This document shows positions 30,343-39,675 of a stretch of DNA of 64,000 nucleotides, in pieces. The notes below the pieces were generated by a model. It ran no database searches and was not told where the DNA came from. It saw only the letters and a list, made by a program, of their open reading frames with translations. The position numbers and the translations under genes were made by a program. Within the stretch, counting starts at the first letter, position 1. Every line of letters starts with the position of its first letter. Origin of the DNA: Erythrobacter sp. (GTDB lineage: Bacteria; Pseudomonadota; Alphaproteobacteria; Sphingomonadales; Sphingomonadaceae); NCBI GenBank assembly GCA_019739335.1, contig CP073261.1, positions 1,122,818 to 1,186,817 of the forward strand, in the 5' to 3' direction.

Positions 30343-31458
30343 TTAGACTTTTCCGGTATCCTGGCCGTTCTGGATCTTGCCGCGACGGCGGCGCAGGAAC
30401 ACTGCGCCCGCGCCCGCGCCGAACAGCAGCAGCATTCCCGGAGCCGGGACGGGCGTACCCGTTGTGCCACTGGTTCCGGACGTTCCCGACGTTCCGCTGG
30501 TGCCCGAAGTGGATACATCACCCGACGTCGAGGTGGACGTACTGGTCGAGCTGGATGTCGAGGTGCTGGTCGAACTGGTGATATCACCCGAAGTCGACGT
30601 CGAGGTGCTCGTTGAGCTGGTCACATCGCCCGAGGTCGAAGTGCTGGTCGAACTGGAGACGTCTCCCGAAGTCGACGTCGAACTCGATACATCGCCCGAA
30701 GTTGAGCTGGAAACGTCGCCTGACGTCGAGCTGGTCGAAGTGACCGTGCCCGAAGAAGTCGTGGTGGTGCTGGTCAGCCCGCCGGTCGAAGTCGAACTGG
30801 TGCTGGTGATCGTGCCCGACGAGCTGCTGACATCGCCCGAAGTCGATGTCGAGCCGCCCGAAGTCGAGGTGCTGGTCGATCCGCCGGAGGTGGAGGTCGA
30901 ACCGCCTGAGGTCGAGCTCGAGGTCGAGGAACCGGTCGAGCTGTTGTCGATATCGATGATGATCCCGGTGGTGCCGCTGCTCCCCGAAGTCGATGTGGTG
31001 GTGGTCGTGCTCAGATCGACGACCGCGCTGGCGCTACCGCCACCACCGCCGCCGCCGAATCCGCCGAAAAAGCCGCCCCCGAAGCCGCCGCCGAAGCCAC
31101 CCGAACCGCCGACGATCACCGACTGGCCACCACCGCCGCCGCGCACCGGAGCGCTGGGCAGCGGCGGCAGTGCAAGTGGCACGCCTGCCAGCTCGTAATC
31201 TTCCGCTTCCTCGCAGCATTCGCGTTCGATCGTGCGGCGCAGGCGGCGCTGCTCGCGCGGCCGCGCAGGGATTTCTCGATGAGCAATCGGCCCGTCGGTC
31301 TTCACGTCGATCAGCTCGCCGCTACCCGCTTCCTGATCGTCCGACTTGTAGCGGACGACCGAGGTCTGCGGCTCGGCGGTGTGGACCGCGCCCCCGCCGA
31401 TGATTGCCCCGCCAGCGGCAGCGACGCTCAGTTTCGCAATGGCCATGCGTACCGACAT
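30343..31458 (-). CDS. Ser/Thr-rich PEP-CTERM-type surface protein
   Basis: 371 aa. A hydrophobic N-terminal segment (about 5-26) precedes a charged region with a CC pair, a Gly-rich stretch (about 107-140) and about 190 residues made almost only of Ser, Thr, Gly and Asp in STSTSGDVS-like repeats. The C-terminus reads TPVPAPGMLLLFGAGAGAVF followed by RRRR: a VPxPG motif, a helix and an Arg cluster, which is the PEP-CTERM tripartite signal recognised by exosortase. The Ser/Thr tract would suit O-glycosylation on the cell surface. No exosortase gene is in the window. ATG 31446 is an alternative start. Confidence 0.8.
   Translation of the reverse strand: MSVRMAIAKLSVAAAGGAIIGGGAVHTAEPQTSVVRYKSDDQEAGSGELIDVKTDGPIAHREIPARPREQRRLRRTIERECCEEAEDYELAGVPLALPPLPSAPVRGGGGGQSVIVGGSGGFGGGFGGGFFGGFGGGGGGGSASAVVDLSTTTTTSTSGSSGTTGIIIDIDNSSTGSSTSSSTSGGSTSTSGGSTSTSTSGGSTSTSGDVSSSSGTITSTSSTSTGGLTSTTTTSSGTVTSTSSTSGDVSSSTSGDVSSSTSTSGDVSSSTSTSTSGDVTSSTSTSTSTSGDITSSTSTSTSSSTSTSTSTSGDVSTSGTSGTSGTSGTSGTTGTPVPAPGMLLLFGAGAGAVFLRRRRGKIQNGQDTGKV
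30465..30950. repeat. Low-complexity tandem repeat tract inside the PEP-CTERM gene
   Basis: Degenerate short units of the GTCGAGGTGCTGGTCGA kind recur throughout, encoding Ser-Thr-Ser/Gly-Asp-Val on the minus strand. The tract is likely prone to length change by slippage in steps that keep the frame. Confidence 0.7.
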
Positions 31459-31680
31459 GCGTAATCTCTCTTTGTTCGGCGGAACGGGCCTGCAACACCC
31501 TCAATGGTGCCGACGGCCTTTTCCGGTTCCTGCCAAAGAGACGCGCAAAACCTTTCCCGGCAATGGCATTAACCATGTTTTCGCGCGGCCGGGCCGAGAA
31601 AAATGGCGGTTTTCCGGGCCACTGCGGCGGGTTGTCCCACTATGGAACCGAAACGGGCCTCGGCGTGAAGCAATTGTAAA

Positions 31681-31699
31681 CGCGAAACGCTATTTCGCG
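31681..31699 (-). terminator. Hairpin at the ruvB stop codon
   Basis: CGCGAAA and TTTCGCG pair around the ruvB stop. On the minus strand the hairpin is followed by TTTACAATTG, a possible terminator of the ruvA-X-ruvB transcript. The 31459-31680 stretch beyond it holds no gene I can support. Confidence 0.45.
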
Positions 31700-32730
31700 C
31701 CATCAGTGTTGGTGTCGAACAATCCGCCCTGAGGGGCCTGCGGAGCCGCCAGCCCGAGGTGATTCCATCCGCCCTCGTTGAGGCAGCGGCCGCGCGCGGT
31801 GCGGGCGAGCAGACCGAGCTGGATCAGGTAGGGCTCGATCACCTCCTCCACCGTATCGCGCGGTTCGGCGAGTCCGGCGGCGAGCGTTTCCACTCCCACC
31901 GGGCCGCCCTTGTAGGTGGTGGCGATCATGGTGAGATATCGCCGGTCCATCGCATCGAGCCCGAGCGAATCGATCTCCAGCCGGGTCAGCGCCTCGTCGG
32001 CAATCGCCGCAGTCACCGCCCCCGCGCCGCGCACCTGGGCAAAGTCGCGCACCCGCCGCAGCAGCCGCCCGGCGACGCGCGGCGTGCCGCGCGAACGCCG
32101 GGCAATCTCGCCCGCGCCGGTCGGATCAAGCGGCATCCCCAGCAGCCGCGCCCCGCGCGTCACCACTTCAGTCAGTTCGTCCTGCGTGTAGAACACCAGC
32201 CGCACCGGAATGCCGAACCGGTCGCGCAGCGGTGTGGTCAGCAGCCCCTGCCGGGTGGTCGCGCCGACCAGCGTAAACGGCGGCAGGTCGATGCGAACAG
32301 AACGCGCCGACGGCCCCTCGCCGATGATGATATCGAGCGCGCGATCTTCCATCGCCGGGTAGAGGATTTCCTCGACCACCGGATTGAGCCGGTGGATCTC
32401 GTCGATGAACAGCACGTCGTTGGGTTCAAGATTGGTCAGCAGCGCGGCCAGATCGCCCGCCTTGGCGATCACCGGGCCGGAGGTGGCACGGAATCCGACG
32501 CCGAGTTCGCGCGCGACGATCTGCGCCAGCGTGGTCTTGCCGAGTCCTGGCGGGCCGAAGAACAGCACATGATCCATCGATTCGCCGCGCCCGCGCGCGG
32601 CCTCGATAAACACCGCCAGATTATCCTTCGCCGCCGCCTGCCCGACGAATTCGCGCAGCGTCTTCGGGCGCAGGGCGGCGTCCGGGTCGTCGGGCTGGCG
32701 CGCCGGGGTTAGATCGGGGTTGGGGGTCAT
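31690..32730 (-). CDS. ruvB: Holliday junction branch migration ATPase RuvB
   Basis: 346 aa. AAA+ motor of RuvABC. Walker [10 protein letters not shown] is at 59-67, Walker [11 protein letters not shown] near 105, sensor 1 [11 protein letters not shown], the arginine finger in LRDRFGIP, and a winged-helix C-terminal domain with [18 protein letters not shown]. Its start overlaps by 4 bp the stop of the inserted membrane-protein gene that separates it from ruvA, an unusual layout because ruvA and ruvB are normally adjacent. Confidence 0.96.
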   Translation of the reverse strand: MTPNPDLTPARQPDDPDAALRPKTLREFVGQAAAKDNLAVFIEAARGRGESMDHVLFFGPPGLGKTTLAQIVARELGVGFRATSGPVIAKAGDLAALLTNLEPNDVLFIDEIHRLNPVVEEILYPAMEDRALDIIIGEGPSARSVRIDLPPFTLVGATTRQGLLTTPLRDRFGIPVRLVFYTQDELTEVVTRGARLLGMPLDPTGAGEIARRSRGTPRVAGRLLRRVRDFAQVRGAGAVTAAIADEALTRLEIDSLGLDAMDRRYLTMIATTYKGGPVGVETLAAGLAEPRDTVEEVIEPYLIQLGLLARTARGRCLNEGGWNHLGLAAPQAPQGGLFDTNTDGAK

Positions 32731-33374
32731 AGGAAGCCCTCAACCACGATCATCGACCCCACGAGAAAACAGAGAAATGACAGATCGCGAAAAATGAACG
32801 CAGCCGCCCCTAATTGCTTCGCATCCTTTGCCGCTTCAGCCCTTCGCTTATCTGCATTTGAGATAAGTGCAAACAGGTCGCTAGCATCTGACTCGGAGTA
32901 CAAGTGGGATAGAAAATACTTCCGACTGGCAGCACTCCTCAAAGCGCCGAATATCAGCGCCACGGCGATTCCTGCCAAAAACCATAACGCGGCGAAGGCT
33001 TGAGACCTTTGATCAAATTTCTCCGATTGGAGGACAAACACTGCCGCAGCAGAGTTGACAGAGAGCGAGGAAGCCATGAGCCATCGTTCCCAAATCTCGC
33101 CATCATTCTTGTTGTCATCGGCGATCTTGTTTAATGTCGGACGAGCCCTTTCGAACGTGTCCTCGATCTCTATCAACTGAGAATCAACTGCGGCTGCCTC
33201 CTTCTCTACCTCTTCCAAGAGCAATAAAATCTCTTTGAGGCTAGTTCCCAAACCCTCTGATTGAGACCCAGAAGCTCGATCGGCTTGAACTTCCGAAAAG
33301 CTGGCACGCAAGCCCCTCATACGGCTTTTTAGTTCCTCGCTTTTCGCGCGTATTTTTTCAATTTCTTGAGTCAC
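32727..33374 (-). CDS. Coiled-coil membrane protein inserted between ruvA and ruvB
   Basis: 215 aa from GTG 33374. The start overlaps the ruvA stop (GTGA) and the stop overlaps the ruvB start (ATGA), so it is fully embedded in the ruv operon. Residues 1-85 are charged and heptad-like ([38 protein letters not shown]). The C-terminal half has two clear hydrophobic helices ([20 protein letters not shown] and [21 protein letters not shown]), with a weaker one before them ([17 protein letters not shown]). Base composition is visibly lower in GC (about half) than in the flanking ruv genes, suggesting acquisition. No known family recognised; function unknown. Confidence 0.8.
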   Translation of the reverse strand: MTQEIEKIRAKSEELKSRMRGLRASFSEVQADRASGSQSEGLGTSLKEILLLLEEVEKEAAAVDSQLIEIEDTFERARPTLNKIADDNKNDGEIWERWLMASSLSVNSAAAVFVLQSEKFDQRSQAFAALWFLAGIAVALIFGALRSAASRKYFLSHLYSESDASDLFALISNADKRRAEAAKDAKQLGAAAFIFRDLSFLCFLVGSMIVVEGFL

Positions 33375-33985
33375 CCCGCCGCCCTCTTCAAAGCCACACG
33401 GATCAGTTCGCCCTCGCTCGCGCCTTCGCCCAGTTCCTCCTGCGCGCGGGCGACGGCGAGCGCGGCAACGCCGGGTTTGAAGCCGAGGTTCTGCAAGGCG
33501 CTCACCGCGTCGGCACTCGCTCCGCCCGCTGGCGACACCGCGCCGCCGCCGAAGCCGCCGCCAGCCGCGCCCGAACCCGGCATCGCCCCCGCCTTGTCCT
33601 TCAACTCGTTGACGATCCGCCCTGCCAGCTTCGGCCCTACGCCCTGCGCTCTCGCCACGCTCGCCGCATCGCCGCGCCCGCAGGCGTCGCGCAGTTCGCC
33701 GGTGGTGAGCGCGGAGAGGATCGCCAGCGCCACCTTGCTGCCCACACCCTGCACCCCGGTCAGCAGGCGGAACCAGTCGCGTTCTCCGCTTTCCGCAAAG
33801 CCGAGCAGGCGCATGTCGTTCTCGCTCACCTGCAGGTCGGTGTAGAGCGTGCACGCCTCCCCCGCCGCGCCCAGTGCGTGCAGCGTGCGGGCCGAGCAGT
33901 GGACCAGATAGCCCACTCCGCCGACATCGATCACCGCCCAGTCCGCGCCCGTTTCGTCCAGCCTGCCGGTGAGTTTTGCAATCAT
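33371..33985 (-). CDS. ruvA: Holliday junction DNA helicase subunit RuvA
   Basis: 204 aa from ATG 33985 with an AGGGA site. It has the N-terminal OB fold ([30 protein letters not shown]), the HhH repeats ([39 protein letters not shown]), a flexible Gly/Ala-rich acidic-pin linker and domain III ([23 protein letters not shown]), which binds RuvB. It is first in the operon ruvA-X-ruvB. ruvC is not in the window. Confidence 0.95.
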   Translation of the reverse strand: MIAKLTGRLDETGADWAVIDVGGVGYLVHCSARTLHALGAAGEACTLYTDLQVSENDMRLLGFAESGERDWFRLLTGVQGVGSKVALAILSALTTGELRDACGRGDAASVARAQGVGPKLAGRIVNELKDKAGAMPGSGAAGGGFGGGAVSPAGGASADAVSALQNLGFKPGVAALAVARAQEELGEGASEGELIRVALKRAAG

Positions 33986-34349
33986 GCTTTGTTCCCTGCC
34001 CTCTGCGGCCTGGTTTGGGAAGGGGCTGCGGACCATCATCCCCTGTGGAAGTTTACACAAAGATTACACCAAAACGCAGGACGACAAGTGGCGGTACCGA
34101 TTGCTGGATGAAGCGATCACACGCGTCGATTTGACCAGTCGTGGTCATGGCAGGCGGCAGGCACTGTAGGAAACGTAAATGATCCTGCACGCCTTGCCCT
34201 TCCCGTTGCGTGAACGGCCATTGCGCACGCGAAACATGGACAGGACCGCCCGCACCCAGCGCGCGCACAAAGCAGGAACAGTCCAGCCTTGCTAGACACT
34301 TGCCCGCAACTAAGCCTATGCGGCGAGTGAACTGCATGGAGGTAGTTGA
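33986..34349. other. Gene-free intergenic region between ruvA and the aroC operon
   Basis: 364 bp divergent spacer with lower GC than the flanks. Open frames here are short, overlap each other and have no ribosome sites or recognisable domains. It must hold the ruvA and aroC-operon promoters, but I cannot assign -35/-10 boxes with confidence. Confidence 0.5.
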
Positions 34350-34559
34350 GTGAGCAGAATAGAAAGATTGCCCGCACTCGCCGCCGGTGCCTGCTTGGGG
34401 GCGGGGGTTACTTTGCTTCTCCTTGTAGCGTTTGACCAACTCCCTCGTGGATGGACGATGGCTGTGAGCCTTTTGAGCTTGGCAGCCACGTTCATAGCTT
34501 GGAGGGCAGGCTTTTATGCTCCCGCAACTAAGAACGAAAGACAAGACAAGCCCTCATGA
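34350..34559 (+). CDS. Small two-helix membrane protein coupled to aroC
   Basis: 69 aa from GTG 34350, preceded by ATGGAGGTAG (a strong GGAGG, 7-8 bases away). Two hydrophobic segments ([19 protein letters not shown] and [20 protein letters not shown]) are linked by DQLPRGWT. Its stop overlaps the aroC ATG (ATGA), so aroC translation may depend on it. No family recognised. Its composition, like the spacer before it, is less GC-rich than aroC. Confidence 0.68.
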   Translation: MSRIERLPALAAGACLGAGVTLLLLVAFDQLPRGWTMAVSLLSLAATFIAWRAGFYAPATKNERQDKPS

Positions 34560-35626
34560 GCTGGAACACATTCGGACGCGTCTTTCGCTTCACCACCTGG
34601 GGGGAAAGCCACGGCCCCGCGCTGGGCGTGGTGGTGGACGGGTGCCCGCCGGGGATCGCGCTCTCCGAGGCAGACATCCAGCCGTTCCTTGATGCGCGCA
34701 AGCCCGGCCAGTCGAAATACACCACTCAGCGGCGCGAGGCGGACGAGGTGCGGATTCTCTCCGGCACTTTCGAAGGCAGGACAACCGGCACCCCGATCAG
34801 CCTGATGATCGAGAATACCGACCAGCGCAGCAAGGACTATTCCGAAGTCGCGCAGGCCTATCGCCCCGGCCATGCCGACTACGCATACGACGCCAAGTAC
34901 GGCCTGCGCGATTATCGCGGCGGCGGGCGCTCCTCAGCGCGCGAGACCGCGGCGCGGGTGGCGGCGGGCGCGGTGGCGCGACTGGTGATCCCGGAAGTCA
35001 CGATCACCGGCTGGGTCGAGGCGATCGGCGCGGTGCCGGTGCTCTATTCGCGCTTCGACCGCGAGGAAATCCGCAACAATCCGTTCTTCTGCCCCGATCC
35101 GCAGACCGTGCCCCGCTGGGAAGCCTTGGTGGACGAGGCGCGGCTGGCTGGCTCCTCACTCGGCGCGACAGTCACCTGCTGGGCCGAAGGCGTCCCCGCC
35201 GGGTGGGGCGCGCCGATCTATGCCAAGCTCGACAGCGAACTGGCCGCGGCGATGATGAGCATCAACGCGGTGAAGGGCGTCGAAATCGGCGACGGATTCG
35301 CCGCCGCGCTGGGCACCGGCGAGAGCAATGCCGATCCGATGCGCCCCGGCGCTGGCGGCGGGGTGGAGTTCGAAGCCAACCACGCGGGCGGGATCGCGGG
35401 CGGCATCTCGACCGGCCAGCCGGTAACGACGCGGGTGGCGTTCAAGCCAACCAGTTCGATCCTCACCCCGGTGGAAACGATCAATCGCGCGGGCGAGGCG
35501 ACCGAAATCCGCACCAAGGGCCGCCACGACCCCTGCGTCGGCATTCGCGGCGTGCCGGTTGTGGAGGCGATGATGGCGCTGGTGCTGGCGGACCAGAAGC
35601 TGCTCCACCGGGCGCAGTGCGGTTAA
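34556..35626 (+). CDS. aroC: Chorismate synthase
   Basis: 356 aa. FMN-dependent last step of the shikimate pathway (EPSP to chorismate). N-terminal [21 protein letters not shown], the central [21 protein letters not shown] and the C-terminal [13 protein letters not shown] signatures are all present. It is coupled to the small membrane protein upstream. pheA, elsewhere in the window, uses the chorismate branch. Confidence 0.96.
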   Translation: MSWNTFGRVFRFTTWGESHGPALGVVVDGCPPGIALSEADIQPFLDARKPGQSKYTTQRREADEVRILSGTFEGRTTGTPISLMIENTDQRSKDYSEVAQAYRPGHADYAYDAKYGLRDYRGGGRSSARETAARVAAGAVARLVIPEVTITGWVEAIGAVPVLYSRFDREEIRNNPFFCPDPQTVPRWEALVDEARLAGSSLGATVTCWAEGVPAGWGAPIYAKLDSELAAAMMSINAVKGVEIGDGFAAALGTGESNADPMRPGAGGGVEFEANHAGGIAGGISTGQPVTTRVAFKPTSSILTPVETINRAGEATEIRTKGRHDPCVGIRGVPVVEAMMALVLADQKLLHRAQCG

Positions 35627-35756
35627 TCGCTCCACTCAATCAAACAATGCCAACTAATCGATTGGACTAATCAGCCGCCAATCGCCATTCTCCTGTCATC
35701 GAATTGCGCGAGGCTCGCCTGAGTCGTCGCTTTACCACTCGAGAGGAGACTTCATC

Positions 35757-37973
35757 ATGGACGCCAAGACAGGTTCAATCGAGGGCGGCTGCCCCTTCCA
35801 CGGGGACGGCGGCACGCGCGGGCTGTTCGGCCGCACCAATCGCGACTGGTGGCCCGATGCGCTCGACCTGCAGATCCTGACGCAGCAGGGCAAGAGCGCC
35901 GATCCGATGGGCGAGGACTTCGACTATGCCGAAGCCTTCAACGCCATCGACTACAATGCGCTCAAAGCCGACCTGACCGCGCTGATGACCGACAGCCAGC
36001 CCTGGTGGCCGGCCGATTACGGGCATTACGGCCCGTTCTTCATCCGCATGGCGTGGCACGCGGCGGGCACCTATCGCACCGGTGACGGGCGCGGCGGCGC
36101 ATCCAGCGGGCAGCAGCGGTTCGCCCCGCTCAACTCGTGGCCGGATAACGGCAACCTCGACAAGGCGCGTCGCCTGCTCTGGCCGATCAAGCAGAAGTAC
36201 GGCAAGCACATCAGCTGGGCCGACCTGTTCATCCTGACCGGCAATGTGGCCATCGAAAGCATGGGCGGCCCGGTGTTCGGCTTCGGCGGCGGCCGCAAGG
36301 ACGTCTATGAGCCCGAAACCGTTTACTGGGGCACCGAGGAGCTCTGGGTCGACCAGGGTGTCGAAACCCGCATCATTCCCGACGAAGGCAAGGCGCTGGA
36401 AAACCCGCTCGCGGCGATCCAGATGGGCCTGATCTACGTCAATCCCGAAGGTCCGGGCGGCAATCCCGATCCGCTGCAGTCGGCGCGCGACATGCGTGAA
36501 ACCTTCGCCCGGATGGCGATGAACGACGAGGAAACCGTTGCCCTCACCGCCGGTGGCCACGCCTTCGGCAAGGCGCACGGGGCCAAGCCTGCGGACACCT
36601 TCAGCGGCGCTCCCGAAAGCGAGCACCTGGCGCTGATGGGCTTCGGCTGGCTGACCGACAAGGAAGAGATCGGCAAGGGCCACATCACCACCTCTGGCAT
36701 CGAAGGCGCGTGGACCAACACCCCCACGCAGTGGACCGGCGACTATTTCCGCCTGCTGCTGGACTATGATTTCGAACTGGTGCGCTCGCCCGCCGGGGCG
36801 CAGCAGTGGCAGCCGATCAACCAGCGCGAAGAAGACATGGCGCCCGATGCTCGCGATCCTTCGAAGAAGGTTCCGACCATGATGACCACCGCCGACATGG
36901 CGCTGAAGATGGATCCGGAATATCGCAAGATTTCCGAACGCTTCCGCCACGATCAGGCGGCGCTGGACAATGCCTTCGCCCGCGCCTGGTTCAAGCTGTG
37001 CCACCGCGACATGGGCCCCAAGGTCCGCTACCTCGGCCCCGAAGTGCCTGCCGAAACGCTGATCTGGCAGGACCCGGTTCCCGCCGGGACCACGCCCTCG
37101 GATGCCGATGTGGCGGCGTTCAAGTCGGCAGTGCTGGCAAGCGGCCTTTCGGTGCGCGAGCTGGTCAAGGCGGCCTGGGCCTCGGCTTCGACCTACCGCA
37201 ACTCGGACCATCGCGGCGGTGCCAACGGTGCCCGCGTGCGGCTGGCCCCGCAGAAGGACTGGGCGGTCAACGATCCCGAAGAACTGGCGGGCGTGCTCGC
37301 CAAGCTGGATAGCCTGCGTGGCAACCTGTCGATGGCCGATGCCATCGTGCTGGCGGGCGCAGCGGCGATCGAGAAGGCGGCAAAGGATGGCGGCCACGAT
37401 CTGGCAGTCAATGTCTCCACCGGTCGCGGCGACGCCACCGATGCGGATACCGATGCCGACAGCTTCGATCCGCTCGAGCCCTTCGCCGACGGGTTCCGCA
37501 ACTACCTCAAGACCAAGGCCCAGGTGAAGACCGAGGACATGCTGGTCGACAAGGCGAACCTGCTCGGCCTCTCGATCCCCGAAATGGCGGCCCTGGTCGG
37601 CGGGATGCGGGCGCTGGGCGCGGTAAGCAAGCACGCGCAGCACGGCTACAAGATCGGCGTGCTGACCGATCGTCCGGGCGTGCTGTCGAACGACTTCTTC
37701 GTCAATCTGCTCGACATGGGCAACGAATGGTCGGTGGTTTCCGAGAGCGGCGACGAGGAATTCGTCGGACGTGACCGGGCCACTGGCGAAGAGAAGTATC
37801 GCGCCACCCGCACCGATCTGGTGTTCGGTTCGAACTCGCAGCTGCGGGCGATTGCCGAGACCTTCGCCGAAGCAGGTGGGGAAAAGCGCATGATCGATAC
37901 TTTCATCCGCGCTTGGACCAAGGTAATGGATGCGGATCGATTCGACCTGACCTATGCGAAATATCACGCGTAA
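35757..37973 (+). CDS. katG: Catalase-peroxidase KatG
   Basis: 738 aa from ATG 35757 with GAGAGGAGA upstream. Haem enzyme detoxifying H2O2. The N-terminal domain has [13 protein letters not shown] (distal Arg, Trp and His), [11 protein letters not shown] and LMGFGW, giving the Trp-Tyr-Met adduct residues, and [14 protein letters not shown] with the proximal His. The second, haem-free domain is complete ([13 protein letters not shown]). No signal peptide. Monocistronic and followed by a strong terminator. No OxyR-type regulator gene is adjacent. Confidence 0.97.
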   Translation: MDAKTGSIEGGCPFHGDGGTRGLFGRTNRDWWPDALDLQILTQQGKSADPMGEDFDYAEAFNAIDYNALKADLTALMTDSQPWWPADYGHYGPFFIRMAWHAAGTYRTGDGRGGASSGQQRFAPLNSWPDNGNLDKARRLLWPIKQKYGKHISWADLFILTGNVAIESMGGPVFGFGGGRKDVYEPETVYWGTEELWVDQGVETRIIPDEGKALENPLAAIQMGLIYVNPEGPGGNPDPLQSARDMRETFARMAMNDEETVALTAGGHAFGKAHGAKPADTFSGAPESEHLALMGFGWLTDKEEIGKGHITTSGIEGAWTNTPTQWTGDYFRLLLDYDFELVRSPAGAQQWQPINQREEDMAPDARDPSKKVPTMMTTADMALKMDPEYRKISERFRHDQAALDNAFARAWFKLCHRDMGPKVRYLGPEVPAETLIWQDPVPAGTTPSDADVAAFKSAVLASGLSVRELVKAAWASASTYRNSDHRGGANGARVRLAPQKDWAVNDPEELAGVLAKLDSLRGNLSMADAIVLAGAAAIEKAAKDGGHDLAVNVSTGRGDATDADTDADSFDPLEPFADGFRNYLKTKAQVKTEDMLVDKANLLGLSIPEMAALVGGMRALGAVSKHAQHGYKIGVLTDRPGVLSNDFFVNLLDMGNEWSVVSESGDEEFVGRDRATGEEKYRATRTDLVFGSNSQLRAIAETFAEAGGEKRMIDTFIRAWTKVMDADRFDLTYAKYHA

Positions 37974-38033
37974 GATCGGGTCCAGGAGCCAAAACCCGGA
38001 GAGCTTGCCCCCCAAGTAACTTCGGGTCGCTGG

Positions 38034-38068
38034 AAGGCCCCCGCCAGTTCGCTGGCGGGGGCCTTTTT
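38034..38068 (+). terminator. Strong rho-independent terminator of katG
   Basis: AAGGCCCCCGCCAG and CTGGCGGGGGCCTT form a perfect 14-bp stem with a TTCG loop, followed by TTTTT. Confidence 0.9.
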
Positions 38069-38187
38069 GCTGTCTCCCCGGTCGCTGCGAAGCGCTGTTC
38101 TGCTTGCAGAGAGCGGGCAAATCGGAACGGGTGGCGGGTTGGCCTGTTTTAACTCTCGGGCGGGACTAGCCGAAAAGGGTTTGCCCG

Positions 38188-38406
38188 ATGAACGAAGGAA
38201 CGCTTGTATCCTCTTTGAACCTCTTCACGCTGCTGGCGGTGCTCGCCATTGCCATCGCGATGACTGTCTGGTTTTTGCGCAAGAGATCGAACCGCCATCC
38301 GATGGATACGCCGGAAGGCAAGGCCGCGGAAGAGATGCGGCGGCGCGAAGCGATGGAAGAACGCGCCGAGGAAGGTCGCTCGCGCATTCCTCCCGATAAG
38401 GATTAA
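38188..38406 (+). CDS. Small single-pass membrane protein
   Basis: 72 aa from ATG 38188 with AAAGGG upstream. One helix (about 10-30, LNLFTLLAVLAIAIAMTVWF) is followed by a basic stop-transfer (RKRSNRH) and a charged, Glu/Arg-rich cytosolic tail that may be helical. No family recognised. It is isolated between the katG terminator and the convergent symporter gene. Confidence 0.72.
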   Translation: MNEGTLVSSLNLFTLLAVLAIAIAMTVWFLRKRSNRHPMDTPEGKAAEEMRRREAMEERAEEGRSRIPPDKD

Positions 38407-38418
38407 GGTTGTTTCGGC

Positions 38419-39675
38419 CTAGACGTCGTCCGCCGAAATCAGCTCGCCCTTATCCAGATCGCCGGTCATGCTCGCCACAGTCACCGCCACGGCGGCATCG
38501 CCGGTGACATTGGTGGTGGTGCGCATCATGTCCATGATCCGGTCCACACCAGCCACGAAGGCGATCGTTTCCAGCGGCACGCCAACTGCGCCGAACACCA
38601 GCGCCATCATGATCAGGCCCGCGCCGGGAATTCCCGCAGCGCCGATCGCACCCAGTGTCGCCAGCACCGAGATCAGGAAATACTGGCCCCATGACAGGTC
38701 CACTCCGAACACCTGTGCGCCGAACAGCGTCGCCAGCCCCAAATACATGGCCGTGCCATTCATGTTGATCGTCGCGCCGAGCGAGATCACGAAAGCCGCC
38801 ACCGAATTGCTCACCCCCAGATTGCGCTCGGCACAGCGCAGGGTGACGGGCAGCGTGGCGTTGGAACTGGCGGTGGAATAGCTGACCGCCATCGCATCGA
38901 CGATGCCGCGGAAGAAATCGACCACCGGCACCTTGGCGATGAACTTGATGATCGCCGAATACATCACGAAGATGATCAGCAGGCAGCCAAGGTAATTTAG
39001 CGCCACGAGCTGCGCCAGGGCCGTCAGTGCATCGAGCCCCAGTGTGCCCGCCACCCAAGCCATCAGCGCGAATACGCCGAAGGGCGTGAGCTCCATCACC
39101 ACCATCGTCACCTTCTGCATGATGATCGCGCCGCTATCGAAAATCCTCTGCACCGGTTCGCCATCGCGGCCCGCCATCAGGATGCCCACGCCGATCAAAA
39201 GCGAGAACACGATCAGCGGCAGCACGTTGACATCGGCCATCACCTGCACCGGACTGGAGGGGACGATCTCCACGATCATGTCGGTGAAGGACTTGGCATT
39301 TTCCTGCGCCGCCTGCGCGGTCTCCAGCCGCGACTGGTCCATCTCGATGGCGCTGGTGTCCACACCGGTGCCGGGCTTCAACAATGTACCAAGGCCAAGC
39401 CCGAGCCATACGGCGATCTGCCCGGTGACCACGAACAGCAGTAGCGCCCGCCCGCCAACCGCGCCCAGCTTGCGCAAATCGCCGATCGCGGCAACGCCTG
39501 CCACCAGGCTGAAGAAGATCAGCGGCACCACCAGCATCCGGATCGAAGCGATGAAGAAATCGCCGATCCACTTGATGCTTGCCGCTTCCGGCCCCCACAG
39601 CCAGCCGGTGATAATGCCGAGCACCAGCGCCGCGATGACCCGCTGCCAGAGGGGAATGGCGAACCAGAATTTCAT
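38419..39675 (-). CDS. Dicarboxylate/amino acid:cation symporter (DAACS)
   Basis: 418 aa. About eight helices plus re-entrant loops, with the family signatures SSNATLPVTLRCAE (serine-rich tip), ATINMNGTAMYLG (NMDGT-like cation/substrate motif) and GIPGAGLIMMALVFG. This is the GltP/DctA family that takes up glutamate, aspartate or C4-dicarboxylates using Na+ or H+. It overlaps dapE by 4 bp and is downstream of it in one operon, which suggests a shared demand for peptidoglycan precursors or amino acids, though this is inferred. Confidence 0.9.
   Translation of the reverse strand: MKFWFAIPLWQRVIAALVLGIITGWLWGPEAASIKWIGDFFIASIRMLVVPLIFFSLVAGVAAIGDLRKLGAVGGRALLLFVVTGQIAVWLGLGLGTLLKPGTGVDTSAIEMDQSRLETAQAAQENAKSFTDMIVEIVPSSPVQVMADVNVLPLIVFSLLIGVGILMAGRDGEPVQRIFDSGAIIMQKVTMVVMELTPFGVFALMAWVAGTLGLDALTALAQLVALNYLGCLLIIFVMYSAIIKFIAKVPVVDFFRGIVDAMAVSYSTASSNATLPVTLRCAERNLGVSNSVAAFVISLGATINMNGTAMYLGLATLFGAQVFGVDLSWGQYFLISVLATLGAIGAAGIPGAGLIMMALVFGAVGVPLETIAFVAGVDRIMDMMRTTTNVTGDAAVAVTVASMTGDLDKGELISADDV

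Noticed and set aside
30465..30950. CRISPR-like array
   Set aside because: Repeat units are short, degenerate, in frame and without unique spacers; they encode a low-complexity protein.
30377..31198. Long plus-strand frame rich in Pro-Glu-Val-Asp repeats
   Set aside because: It is the antisense shadow of the Ser/Thr-rich PEP-CTERM gene; it has no ribosome site and its composition is dictated by the repeats on the coding strand.
33375..33854. Upstream extension of the gene between ruvA and ruvB
   Set aside because: It reads through ruvA in another frame with Arg/Gly-rich shadow sequence; the GTG at 33374 gives a sensible coupled start.
34053..34544. 163-residue minus-strand frame between ruvA and aroC
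   Set aside because: No ribosome site, no domain, Cys/Ser-rich random composition, and it overlaps the better-supported small membrane gene.
35775..38120. 781-residue minus-strand frame across katG
   Set aside because: Antisense of katG caused by high GC and codon bias; no domain, Arg/His/Gly-rich nonsense composition, and katG is unambiguous.
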